Source: Clostridia bacterium (lineage in GTDB: Bacteria; Bacillota; Clostridia; Acetivibrionales; DSM-2933). From it: a stretch of 64,000 nucleotides of DNA. The DNA lies in contig JAOABQ010000077.1 of assembly GCA_026418275.1 (NCBI GenBank), positions 124,001 through 188,000 of the forward strand, read 5' to 3'. The notes beneath the pieces are model-generated. The model was not told where the DNA came from. It saw nothing but the letters and a program-made list of their open reading frames with translations, and did not search any database. Below, piece after piece: positions 1 through 7,701 of this stretch (its first letter is position 1; every line of letters begins with the position of its first letter). Position numbers and translations under genes: made by a program.

Positions 1-1151
1 AAGGGAATTTGAAAGTGAGCGTAACCGGAAATTACATGGGCGATCATGCAGAAATCAAAGATGCCTTAAACTCAACCATCAATACCTTAAACGCATACAT
101 CTTTGAAATTTCCAGTGTACTTAGCAGCATGTCCGAGGGGAACCTTGACATACAAATCACCGGAGAATATATGGGTAACTTTATTGAAATCAAGAATTCT
201 CTCAACCAAATTATCAATTCCTTGAACGATGTGCTCAGTGACATCAGCACAGCAGCAGATCAAGTGGCAGGAGGCTCAAGACAAGTTTCCGACTCAAGCC
301 AAGCCTTGTCCCAAGGCTCAACAGAACAGGCAAGCTCCATTGAAGAACTCACTTCTTCAATGACCCAAATTGCAGCGCAAACCAAACAAAATGCCGTCAA
401 TGCAAATCAAGCCAACGAACTTGCTGAACTGGCCAAAACACAGGCACTGCAGGGAAATGACCAAATGAAAGGCATGCTCAAGGCAATGGAGGACATCAAT
501 CAATCTTCTTCCAATATTTCAAAGATTATTAAAGTCATCGATGAAATCGCTTTCCAAACCAATATTCTTGCACTCAATGCAGCCGTCGAAGCAGCAAGAG
601 CGGGACAGCACGGTAAAGGCTTCGCAGTAGTGGCGGAGGAAGTCCGCAACCTTGCTGCACGAAGTGCAAATGCCGCTAAAGAGACTACCGTACTTATTGA
701 AGGTTCCATCGGAAAGGTTGAAGACGGTACAGTCATTGCAAATGAAACAGCAAAAGCATTAACCCAAATTGTTGACGGGATTGCTAAAGCAGCTTCCCTT
801 GTAGGCAATATTGCCGCCGCTTCCAATGAGCAAGCAACAGGCATTTCCCAGGTAAATCAAGGTATATCCCAAGTATCCCAAGTGACACAGACAAATTCAG
901 CCACTGCGCAGGAGAGTGCAGCCGCAAGTGAGGAGCTTTCCGGTCAGGCTGAGCTGCTGAAGGATATGGTAAGCCGGTTTAAATTAAGAAGGAACACAGC
1001 CTTGCAAAATATTCAGGATTTAAGTCCTGACGTTTTAAGAATGTTGGAAAATGCATCATCCAAACGGAATATGATTTCCACTTCTAAAAAAGGAAGTGTT
1101 CCCCCAAAATTTAAAATCTCCCTGGATGAACAGGATTTCGGGAAATATTAA
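1..1151 (+). CDS. methyl-accepting chemotaxis protein, C-terminal part (5' end outside window)
   Basis: This is the cytoplasmic signalling part of a chemoreceptor. The reading frame is open from the first bases of the window; the TTG at 9 lies inside a HAMP-like unit (GNLKVSVTGNYMGDHAEIK), so the gene starts upstream. A second HAMP-like unit (EGNLDIQITGEYMGNFIEIK) follows about 50 residues later. Next comes a long Ala/Gln/Ser-rich coiled coil with the conserved hairpin tip (DEIAFQTNILALNAAVEAA, then GKGFAVVAEEVRNLA) that contacts CheA and CheW. The protein ends about 60 residues after the coil with a basic tail. The sensor domain and membrane segments are not in the window, so the ligand is unknown. 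A response-regulator gene follows 246 bases later on the same strand. Confidence 0.93.
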   Translation, partial: GNLKVSVTGNYMGDHAEIKDALNSTINTLNAYIFEISSVLSSMSEGNLDIQITGEYMGNFIEIKNSLNQIINSLNDVLSDISTAADQVAGGSRQVSDSSQALSQGSTEQASSIEELTSSMTQIAAQTKQNAVNANQANELAELAKTQALQGNDQMKGMLKAMEDINQSSSNISKIIKVIDEIAFQTNILALNAAVEAARAGQHGKGFAVVAEEVRNLAARSANAAKETTVLIEGSIGKVEDGTVIANETAKALTQIVDGIAKAASLVGNIAAASNEQATGISQVNQGISQVSQVTQTNSATAQESAAASEELSGQAELLKDMVSRFKLRRNTALQNIQDLSPDVLRMLENASSKRNMISTSKKGSVPPKFKISLDEQDFGKY

Positions 1152-1196
1152 TAAAGCGGCCATGAAACAAAATCATAACTTCTAATCATAAAAAAC

Positions 1197-1228
1197 CCCT
1201 TAGTACCTTATTCATAAGGTACTAAGGG
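1197..1228. terminator. perfect 14-bp hairpin after the chemoreceptor gene
   Basis: Arms 1197-1210 and 1215-1228 are exact inverted repeats with a TTCA loop. The run of A before the left arm would give a U tract for minus-strand transcripts; on the plus strand only an A/T-rich stretch follows. It lies 45 bases after the chemoreceptor stop and probably ends that transcript. Confidence 0.6.
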
Positions 1229-1397
1229 AAATAAAATTTCTCTTGCTCTTTATTCAACCTATACACACCTCAATCATCAAATATTATATTGTACAGCTTC
1301 GTTATCGATAGATCAACTTTATCCAGCAAAAATACAACCTGAGTAAACCTCATTTTTCAATAATCATTGCAGCCAATGCAGGTAAAGGAGTGATTCT

Positions 1398-1790
1398 ATG
1401 AGAATACTCATTGCAGAAGATGATTTCACCAGCCGGAAATACTTAGAAAAAGCACTTTCTCCCTATGGCAAATGCGATCTTGCCATTAACGGGATTGAAG
1501 CCATCGATCATTTTTTACTTGCACTGGATCATGGAAACCCATTTGATCTCATTTGCTTGGATATTATGATGCCAAAGGTCGATGGAGTGCGGGTTTTGAA
1601 GGTGATCCGGGAAACTGAAAAACAAAAAAGGGTTGAAAAAAGGAAGCGGGTAAAAATCATTATCGCAACCGCTTTAAATGCTACCGAACTTATCGACGAT
1701 TTAGGCCAGGATTATGATGCTTATATCGTAAAGCCCATCAATATTGATACGCTTATTAATACAATTAAGGGGTTTGGGTTGCTCAAATAG
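1398..1790 (+). CDS. single-domain response regulator (CheY-like receiver)
   Basis: A 130-residue stand-alone receiver domain. The acidic pair is D8/D9, the phosphoacceptor is D55 (LICLDIMMPKVDG), the switch Thr is T91 and the conserved Lys is K112 (in IVKPIN). There is no output domain, so it should act by protein contact, as CheY or Spo0F do. A strong ribosome site (AAAGGAG) sits 7 bases before the ATG. A charged insertion (EKQKRVEKRKRVK) lies before beta-4. The chemoreceptor just upstream suggests a chemosensory role, but they are separated by a hairpin and may not be co-transcribed. No cognate kinase is in view. Confidence 0.85.
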   Translation: MRILIAEDDFTSRKYLEKALSPYGKCDLAINGIEAIDHFLLALDHGNPFDLICLDIMMPKVDGVRVLKVIRETEKQKRVEKRKRVKIIIATALNATELIDDLGQDYDAYIVKPINIDTLINTIKGFGLLK

Positions 1791-1798
1791 ACCAGTCA

Positions 1799-2329
1799 TT
1801 AAATTTCGCCAATCAACCTATTCTTTACTCCTACTAACCCCTTGTATAAAACAAACCCCAAAACAGCTCCGGCTGTGTTGAGCAGGATGTCATCCACATC
1901 AAACCACCCTACATTAAAAATAAACTGTATCATTTCCGCACATAGGCTAAAGAGCATGGAGATCAAAAAAGCCTTGCCCAATCCGTTTATCTTGCGAAAC
2001 AATATAGGAAGAAAAAAGCCAAACGGCATAAAAACCACTACATTCCCGATTAAATTAATAACCCAGGAATGAAAAGTGACTTGGTCATAGTGCTCTATAA
2101 ACCTGGATATTGTATTAAAAGGCCGGATATTGTAACGCCGTTCCGCCCCATAAGTTCTGTATCTCCCTAAAAACAACTGATAAAGTAAAATTACCAGATA
2201 TACATAAAATGAGGCATTAACAATAAACTTCATCCCCGGGTGTAGTGTACTATCCTTGGTTTTCTTATTTTTATCCGCAAAAATATTCATCCGCCACCAG
2301 TCTTTAAAGAATCCTTTATATTCTAACAT
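1799..2329 (-). CDS. VanZ-like family membrane protein
   Basis: A small integral membrane protein with about four hydrophobic segments and the VanZ-family signatures NVVVFMPFGFFLP and AEMIQFIFNVGWFDVDDILLNTAGAVLGF. VanZ from enterococci gives low-level teicoplanin resistance, but most clostridial homologues have no assigned function. The start is uncertain: the frame is open to a TTG at 2347, with ATGs at 2329 and 2290. None has a good ribosome site; the 2290 start would leave about 20 residues before the first membrane segment. The gene is convergent with the response regulator, with 8 bases between stops. It lies downstream of hcp but beyond a terminator. Confidence 0.8.
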   Translation of the reverse strand: MLEYKGFFKDWWRMNIFADKNKKTKDSTLHPGMKFIVNASFYVYLVILLYQLFLGRYRTYGAERRYNIRPFNTISRFIEHYDQVTFHSWVINLIGNVVVFMPFGFFLPILFRKINGLGKAFLISMLFSLCAEMIQFIFNVGWFDVDDILLNTAGAVLGFVLYKGLVGVKNRLIGEI

Positions 2330-2393
2330 ACTGGCTAAAAAGATCAATGGGCTTAATTGTTATAGGAGTGCTTGTATTCTCCTCCTTGAAGTG

Positions 2394-2425
2394 AAAAAGC
2401 CCGTGAGTTCAATCACGAGCTTTTT
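2394..2425 (-). terminator. rho-independent terminator of hcp
   Basis: The hairpin AAAAAGCnCGTGA ... TCACGnGCTTTTT lies 12 bases past the hcp stop. Both flanks carry A/T runs, so it can work in either direction; here it should end the minus-strand hcp transcript. Confidence 0.8.
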
Positions 2426-2436
2426 AGGTTCTAAAG

Positions 2437-4083
2437 TTATCCCAAAATTGCTTTTAAATCCTCATCCGCTGTTTTTATGGGCATGATATTGAATTTTTCA
2501 ACAAGTATATTGAGTACATTGGGAGTGATAAATGCCGGAAGTGTGGGTCCCAGACGTATGTTCTTTATTCCGAGTGCCAAAAGGGTCAGAAGGATGCATA
2601 CGGCTTTTTGTTCGTACCATGAAAGAATGAGTGATAACGGAAGTTCATTCACGCCAACATTGAATGCCTCTGAAAGAGCCAGCGCAATCTTGATTGCAGA
2701 ATAAGCATCATTACACTGCCCTACATCCAGGAGTCTTGGAAGTTCTCCAATGGTTCCAAAGTCCATTTTATTAAACCTGAATTTCCCACACGCAAGTGTT
2801 AAGATTACCGTATCCTTCGGTGCCTTTTCAGCAAACTCCGTATAGTAGTTTCTTCCCGGCTTTGCTCCATCACATCCGCCAATAAGGAAGAAATGTTTTA
2901 CCGCACCCGCCTTCACCGCTTCGATAATCTTATCCGCATGGCTTAAAGCTGCTGCATGCCCAAATCCCACAAGGATTCTTTTTTCTTCTTCATCCTGGGT
3001 CCAGCCGCCAAGTTCCAGTGCTTTTTGAATCATCGGCGTAAAATCCTTTTTCCCGTTTTTCTCTTCAATATGTGCCACATCAGTCCAGCCAACCAATCCG
3101 GATGTGAAAATTCTATCCTTATAAGTATCTCCGGGTTTTTGAATACAGTTGGTCGTCATCAAGACGCAGCCGGGAATTCCGTCAAATTCCTTCTGCTGAT
3201 CCTGCCATGCACCGCCGTAATTCCCTATCAGATGCTTATACTTCTTAAGCTCCGGGTATGCATGGGTTGGAAGCATTTCACCGTGGGTATATATATTTAT
3301 CCCTTTTCCTTCGGTTTGTTCAAGAAGTTCCTTCAAATCCTTCAAGTCATGACCGGAAACAACGATAAAGGGTCCTTTTTTCTTCGTGATTAGTACCTGG
3401 GTAGGCTCGGGATTACCATAAGCCCCTGTATTTGCCGTATCCAGAAGTTCCATACATTTCAAATTTACCATTCCTGATTCCATAATTACATTAAGTAAGC
3501 CTCCTGCATCCAAACCATCATCAATGGAAGCGGCCAAACCTTTGTAGAAGAACTCATTTACTTCTTCGTTTTTTTGTCCCAGCACATAGGCATGGTGCGC
3601 ATAAGCCCCCATCCCTTTTAAGCCGTAGACCAAGATCTGCCTTAAAGAACGGATATCTTCGTTTAAACTTGTATCTGCCATAATTCCCGCTTTAACTGCG
3701 TCGGAAAGCATTTCATTTTTTGTTGCCGGAAGTTTGTACTTGGCTTGCTCCGGTACATTGCCTGCAATATCTCCGGCAGCCTTTTTAAGCTCTTCCTTCA
3801 CTAAAGCCGCTTCCTTCAAAAGCTCCACAAATCTTTCCCCATCGAAATTCACATTGGTGAGAGTGGAGAAGATGGCATCCATCACAAACTTATGGGTCTC
3901 ATCTTTGATTTTTCTTCCTTGACTTAGGAGCTTCTGCCCGTAAAAACCGATCCCCTGAAGCTCATAAATCAATAAATCCTGCAGCGCTGCCAAGGTCGCA
4001 TCCTTTCCGCAAGCTCCTGCCTTTACACATCCTGTTCCCCCGATTGCCTGTTCACATTGATAGCAAAACATTGTATTACACAT
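2437..4083 (-). CDS. hcp: hydroxylamine reductase / hybrid-cluster protein (class I)
   Basis: A cytoplasmic iron-sulfur protein of 548 residues, the usual length for the family. The N-terminal cysteines C7, C10, C19 and C25 show the C-x2-C-x8-C-x5-C spacing of class I Hcp from strict anaerobes, which bind a [4Fe-4S] cubane. The rest contains the hybrid-cluster domain, with motifs such as YGNPEPTQV, TTNCIQ and FLIGGCDGAKPGR. Hcp proteins reduce hydroxylamine in vitro and act as NO reductases in nitrosative stress. The start has GGGAGG eight bases upstream. The gene lies 71 bases downstream of a ferredoxin-like gene and probably shares its transcript under the Crp/Fnr-type operator at 4973-4986. 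Confidence 0.96.
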   Translation of the reverse strand: MCNTMFCYQCEQAIGGTGCVKAGACGKDATLAALQDLLIYELQGIGFYGQKLLSQGRKIKDETHKFVMDAIFSTLTNVNFDGERFVELLKEAALVKEELKKAAGDIAGNVPEQAKYKLPATKNEMLSDAVKAGIMADTSLNEDIRSLRQILVYGLKGMGAYAHHAYVLGQKNEEVNEFFYKGLAASIDDGLDAGGLLNVIMESGMVNLKCMELLDTANTGAYGNPEPTQVLITKKKGPFIVVSGHDLKDLKELLEQTEGKGINIYTHGEMLPTHAYPELKKYKHLIGNYGGAWQDQQKEFDGIPGCVLMTTNCIQKPGDTYKDRIFTSGLVGWTDVAHIEEKNGKKDFTPMIQKALELGGWTQDEEEKRILVGFGHAAALSHADKIIEAVKAGAVKHFFLIGGCDGAKPGRNYYTEFAEKAPKDTVILTLACGKFRFNKMDFGTIGELPRLLDVGQCNDAYSAIKIALALSEAFNVGVNELPLSLILSWYEQKAVCILLTLLALGIKNIRLGPTLPAFITPNVLNILVEKFNIMPIKTADEDLKAILG

Positions 4084-4154
4084 TTTTTATTACCTCCCGG
4101 CATTTTTTTATTTACATGCTTATATAGCAAACTGTTTATATTAAAACTTTATGC

Positions 4155-4913
4155 CTATCCTTTGATCATTCTTCCATCCGTACTGATAATTACTTCTCTA
4201 TAGGGTACAATGATTTCGGATTGAAGCATCGCTGTCTTTACCGCACTTACAATACCTCCGCAGCAAGGCACTTCCATTCTTACCACCGTAATGCTCTTAA
4301 TATTGCTGTTTTTTAAAATTTCGGTAAGTTTTTCTTTGTAATATTCATTGTCATCCAGCTTCGGACAACCGATCACAGTAATATGATCCTTTATAAAATC
4401 CTTATGGAAGTTTGCGTACGCAAAGGCGGAACAGTCTGCCGCAACCAAAAGGTTTGCATCATTTAAGTAACCCGCATAGGGATTAATCAAGTTAAGCTGT
4501 ACCGGCCACTGCCTTAATTCGGATGTTAAAACCGGTTCTTCTCTTTTTTCATCCCTCGTCGTTGCCGGTTCTTCACTTACCGCCGGTTTTCTTTCAATGG
4601 CTCTTGCCATTGTACCCGGACATCCGCAAGGTATCTTTTTGGGAGCCTCCGCCTTCACTTCAGGCTGTTTTTTCATTTTTGCCAATCTCTCCTGAACGGC
4701 GTCATCATCGTACGCCACAGCTTCTCGTTCAATCATTTGTATTGCACCTGTGGGGCACTCGGGTAAACAATTTCCAAGCCCGTCACAGTATTCATCACTC
4801 ACTAATTTCGCCTTGCCATTTATCATTTCAATTGCTCCTTCATGGCACGCTGTTACACACAAACCACATCCGTTGCACTTTTCTTCATCTATTTGAATAA
4901 TCTTTCTGATCAT
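4155..4913 (-). CDS. 4Fe-4S dicluster ferredoxin-like protein, probable Hcp partner
   Basis: The N-terminus is a ferredoxin: C13-x2-C16-x2-C19-x3-C23 (CNGCGLCVTAC), then C43, C49 and C53-Pro (CDGLGNCLPECP), in which the usual second cysteine of cluster II is Leu46. A charged linker follows with another CGCPG cysteine cluster at about residue 97. The C-terminal 130 residues hold conserved cysteines (CCGGIVSAVK) and resemble a family often encoded beside hcp in clostridia. I infer an electron-transfer role to Hcp. An upstream extension to 4979 is open, but AGGAG at about 4924-4928 suits the ATG at 4913 (MIRKIIQID), which I chose; ATGs at 4919 and 4922 are alternatives. Confidence 0.85.
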   Translation of the reverse strand: MIRKIIQIDEEKCNGCGLCVTACHEGAIEMINGKAKLVSDEYCDGLGNCLPECPTGAIQMIEREAVAYDDDAVQERLAKMKKQPEVKAEAPKKIPCGCPGTMARAIERKPAVSEEPATTRDEKREEPVLTSELRQWPVQLNLINPYAGYLNDANLLVAADCSAFAYANFHKDFIKDHITVIGCPKLDDNEYYKEKLTEILKNSNIKSITVVRMEVPCCGGIVSAVKTAMLQSEIIVPYREVIISTDGRMIKG

Positions 4914-4972
4914 TTTCATCATCTCCTCTTGATTTGTTAATTTTATTATAATAAGATATCCATGATAAATCG

Positions 4973-4986
4973 GTAACACATGTTAC
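4973..4986. promoter_or_regulatory. HcpR-type operator (GTAACA-CA-TGTTAC)
   Basis: Two perfect 6-base arms with a 2-base spacer sit in the 106-base gap between the divergent ferredoxin-hcp genes and the Crp/Fnr gene. The site is 34 bases before the regulator start. The length and symmetry fit Crp/Fnr-family sites, and GTAACA/TGTTAC half-sites are those I recall for HcpR in clostridia. Control of both operons from one site is inference. Confidence 0.75.
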
Positions 4987-5019
4987 GAATTTTAAAAAAT
5001 AATGGAGATTTAATCTGAA

Positions 5020-5685
5020 ATGAATGAAATATTAAAAAAATGTGTTCTTTTTAGAAATTTCTCGGATGAAGAGATTGCAAAGACTCTTAAAAATATTAAT
5101 ACAAAGGTTGCTTCCTATCTTAAGGATCAGGTCATCGCATTGGAAGGTGACCAATGTACCAGTATCGGGGTTGTATTGGAAGGTAGCATAGAAATACAAA
5201 AAAACTATGCTTCTGGTAAAAGTATTACCATAGACAGGCTTATCGAAGGGAATATTTTTGGTGAAGTCATTATATTCTCCGAGATGCACCGGTATCCCTC
5301 TACTGTAATGTCGGTTTCCAATACAAGAATCCTTTTTATTTCAAAAGAAGAGGTTGTTACCCTTTGTATTACCAATACACATATATTGAATAATTTTATG
5401 GGGCTCTTATCTAATAAGATCCTGATGCTCAATAAAAAGATTAAAAATCTTTCCTACCAGACAATCCGGCAAAAGGTTTCCAGCTATCTTTTGGAGGAAT
5501 ATCAAAATCAGAAAAAAACGATGATTACATTGAATCTAAAGAGGAAGGAAATGGCGGACCATTTGGGTATTCCGAGGCCTTCCCTTTCGCGGGAGCTAAT
5601 CCATATGCAGGATGAAGGCTTGATTGAATTTGACGGAAATGTGGTTAAGATTTTGGATTTGGAGAGACTGGAGTTTGAGCTTTGA
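5020..5685 (+). CDS. Crp/Fnr-family transcriptional regulator, probable HcpR
   Basis: A 221-residue regulator with an N-terminal cyclic-nucleotide-binding-like barrel (residues about 10-120, including IEGNIFGEVIIFSE), a long dimer helix and a C-terminal winged helix-turn-helix. The recognition part is KEMADHLGIPRPSLSRELIHM. It lacks an Fnr-type N-terminal cysteine cluster. The gene diverges from the ferredoxin-hcp operon across a perfect Crp-type palindrome, which strongly suggests an HcpR, the regulator that switches on hcp in response to nitrite/NO in anaerobes. The ribosome site is GGAG, about 13 bases before the ATG, so translation may be modest. The effector cannot be read from the sequence. 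Confidence 0.88.
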   Translation: MNEILKKCVLFRNFSDEEIAKTLKNINTKVASYLKDQVIALEGDQCTSIGVVLEGSIEIQKNYASGKSITIDRLIEGNIFGEVIIFSEMHRYPSTVMSVSNTRILFISKEEVVTLCITNTHILNNFMGLLSNKILMLNKKIKNLSYQTIRQKVSSYLLEEYQNQKKTMITLNLKRKEMADHLGIPRPSLSRELIHMQDEGLIEFDGNVVKILDLERLEFEL

Positions 5686-5694
5686 ATAGGGAAA

Positions 5695-5792
5695 GGGACT
5701 GTTGCAAACACATCTTAAACACTATATCCTGTATTAGAGTCTTTCAACTCAATACAATATGGTGTGATTAAATGCCATTTTGCAACAGCCCC
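5695..5792. mobile_element. 98-bp MITE-like inverted-repeat element with IS6/IS26-like ends
   Basis: The left end GGGACTGTTGCAAA (5695-5708) and the right end TTTGCAACAGCCCC (5779-5792) match at 13 of 14 positions when inverted. The left end also differs from the IS26 terminal repeat (GGCACTGTTGCAAA) at one base. The inverted similarity continues weakly inward, so the whole element can fold into one imperfect hairpin. It has no coding capacity and no clear target duplication. It lies 9 bases after the Crp/Fnr stop and could also act as a terminator. Confidence 0.55.
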
Positions 5793-5826
5793 TGTTAACT
5801 GTATCCCTAAAAGTAGCATTCAATAT

Positions 5827-5896
5827 GCCGAAAGTCACTACTTTTCAAGAAAAGTAGTGACTTTCGGCTAAAAAAAGTGACCCTCGGCTAAAAAAT
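5827..5896. repeat. 19-bp perfect palindrome plus an extra half-copy
   Basis: Arms 5827-5845 and 5850-5868 are exact inverted repeats around CAAG. The right arm with its TAAAAAA tail (AGTGACTTTCGGCTAAAAAA) is then repeated as AGTGACCCTCGGCTAAAAAA, ending at 5896. The repeats abut an extended -10 promoter, so they may be operators for the next gene; they could instead be a terminator or a transposon remnant. Confidence 0.7.
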
Positions 5897-5899
5897 TTA

Positions 5900-5908
5900 T
5901 GCTATAAT
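5900..5908 (+). promoter_or_regulatory. extended -10 promoter (TGCTATAAT)
   Basis: TGCTATAAT lies 54 bases before the start of the next gene. The region where a -35 box would be is filled by the half-copy repeat, with no good TTGACA match. Confidence 0.5.
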
Positions 5909-5961
5909 TAAGTAGTTGAAGCTATAAATATTTTTATCTTGACTCTAAAGGAGAACCACTT

Positions 5962-6849
5962 ATGAAGAACAAAAAAAACAAGTCTCAGAAAGCTAAAATT
6001 CAAAAAAACAAATTCGATTTTACATACTTATATGTTGGAATCATTGTGATTATTGCCGTCTTCATTCCGGTTTATTTACTAATGAATTCGAAGGATAACA
6101 CTAATGTAAACTCCGGTAACATTAATTCATCAGCCAGTGCCGTTCCAAATCTACCGGAACATCAGGTTACTATGGTGCCAACCTCTTCTGAAACGGCTAA
6201 GTCAAGTCCAATGTATACCTTGGCCCCAAAAACTCCTGGAACTCCAAAAACTCCTTCAAAGGATTTTTCTTCTGAGGAACTCACGAAAGCACGTTCCCTG
6301 GTTGAAAAAATTATATTTAACTTGAATGAAATTACATCCTTGGATCCCACCACAGCAGTCCAAGACCCTCACACGGATGACAATACTCAAAATGATGTTT
6401 CAAAATATACGGATTTATTGGCCAAAATTGATGTTGATAAGGCAGTCCAATTAATTATAATGCTGGAAAAGGATTTTAAAGGCTATGAAAATGCCTTTAA
6501 TGAATACCTTCTTTCTATTCAGGCAGGCCTAAATTTGGATGATTACACAAAAGACAGGACTTCATACCTCAAGGCTAAAGAAGATAAACTGAAAGAGTTG
6601 GGTTTGACAGAAATTATTACTATAGACTCTATAGAAAATGCAGTTATTGAAAAGATCCATGAAAGGAACGAAAGAAACAGGCAAAATAATAGCCCAAATC
6701 TCCCTAATTTACCTCAAAACTCAAATAAGGCTGACCCACTCGTACCAAAGCCGGAAATACCGCATGCTCCGAATATTGAATTAAATAAACCTAAGGACCC
6801 CTTACAGGATATATATAAAAATAATAACCCCCATTCTTTATTTAAGTGA
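5962..6849 (+). CDS. hypothetical single-pass anchored protein
   Basis: I do not recognise this 295-residue protein. It has a very basic N-terminus (MKNKKNKSQKAKIQKNK), one membrane segment at about residues 22-42 (YVGIIVIIAVFIPVYLLM), a Ser/Thr/Pro-rich spacer to residue about 105, a charged helical region (about 110-230) and a Pro/Asn-rich tail. The topology suggests an N-in, C-out protein anchored in the membrane with an extracytoplasmic helical part. No enzyme motif is visible. The start is supported by AAAGGAG about 9 bases before the ATG. It stands alone between an extended -10 promoter and a terminator. Confidence 0.75.
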   Translation: MKNKKNKSQKAKIQKNKFDFTYLYVGIIVIIAVFIPVYLLMNSKDNTNVNSGNINSSASAVPNLPEHQVTMVPTSSETAKSSPMYTLAPKTPGTPKTPSKDFSSEELTKARSLVEKIIFNLNEITSLDPTTAVQDPHTDDNTQNDVSKYTDLLAKIDVDKAVQLIIMLEKDFKGYENAFNEYLLSIQAGLNLDDYTKDRTSYLKAKEDKLKELGLTEIITIDSIENAVIEKIHERNERNRQNNSPNLPNLPQNSNKADPLVPKPEIPHAPNIELNKPKDPLQDIYKNNNPHSLFK

Positions 6850-6860
6850 GAATGAATATC

Positions 6861-6899
6861 AAGCCGGATAACATAGGTAATTTAATGTTTCCGGCTTTT
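6861..6899 (+). terminator. terminator hairpin after the anchored protein
   Basis: AAGCCGGA-t-AACAT pairs with ATGTT-t-CCGGCTT, followed by TTG and a T-rich stretch. It starts 12 bases after the stop codon. Confidence 0.75.
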
Positions 6900-6958
6900 G
6901 TTTATCTCTACAATACAACCCGCTTATAGTTATTATGGCTTAACCTATGAAATAATAA

Positions 6959-7228
6959 TTATAGGTCCTTCCCATCACAAACCGTTTTATAAAACTCTTT
7001 TAAATTCTGCTTTTTTTCCTCAGATAAATAGTGCCATCTTTTTCCTTCCACTGCACCTTCAAGCGCATACAACATGTTTATACAGGCAGTAGTGTCAATA
7101 CCTCTTATTCGTTTAAAAGCCTCCTTGCTGCCAATGCGTTTTAGATCACCCGGAGTCTCAATCCCCACCTCTTTAAGTTTTTGCTCCAACATGTCTCCTA
7201 TGTTTTGCATTTTACTTAATGATTCCAT
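6959..7228 (-). CDS. TfoX C-terminal-domain protein
   Basis: An 89-residue protein matching the helix-hairpin-helix-like C-terminal domain of TfoX/Sxy (NIGDMLEQKLKEVGIETPGDL, then KEAFKRIRG and ACINMLYALEGAVEGKRWHYL). TfoX is a competence co-activator in gamma-proteobacteria. Stand-alone C-terminal-domain proteins are common in Firmicutes and have no settled function. Only this domain is present, without the N-terminal TfoX domain. A strong GGTGGAGGG site lies about 7 bases before the ATG. It is a single minus-strand gene, convergent with the anchored protein. Confidence 0.85.
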   Translation of the reverse strand: MESLSKMQNIGDMLEQKLKEVGIETPGDLKRIGSKEAFKRIRGIDTTACINMLYALEGAVEGKRWHYLSEEKKQNLKEFYKTVCDGKDL

Positions 7229-7435
7229 ATATATCGCCCTCCACCAATCTTTATATATCAGTTTTATATTTTATTTGACGTAAATTTTATAACATTTCTT
7301 CCAAGCAATTGAATAATAAGATAGGAATAGTACTCATAAAGTATGTAGGATTATCAAACGATACCTTAAACATTAAGAATTTTCTTCAACATTATATATC
7401 CCGGTTAAAAAATGATCTAGCCAATTTAGTACATT

Positions 7436-7458
7436 AAATGACAACCCCGACAATTGTA
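7436..7458 (+). promoter_or_regulatory. element shared with the second chitinase gene (copy A)
   Basis: The 470-base gap from 7229 to 7701 holds no gene. Its clearest feature is the string TAAATGACAA, two variable bases, CCG, one variable base, then CAATTGT, which recurs at 10671-10693 before the second chitinase. It lies about 245 bases before the start codon. The recurrence suggests a promoter or operator common to the two genes, but I cannot assign a sigma factor or regulator. Confidence 0.45.
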
Positions 7459-7701
7459 TACTATACTCAATTCATAGTATAAATATAGTATGGCTTATTG
7501 TCTACCCAATAGAGAAAACTCAAAGAAAAATCTTATATAGTAACCGCATATAAAACATACTGAAGGTACAACTTCAACAATCTTACTAACCAAAAGCTTG
7601 CAAAAGTAAATGTAGAGGTAATACGGGGAGTAATACTGTAAAACTTGTACCGTAGTATGATTTATTATTTTATATTATATTTAAAAGGAGGACATGTATT
7701 T

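Noticed and set aside
9..1151. TTG at 9 as a true start of the chemoreceptor gene
   Set aside because: The frame is open upstream of it, and it falls inside a HAMP-like motif (GNLKVSVTGNYMG), so the gene is simply cut by the window.
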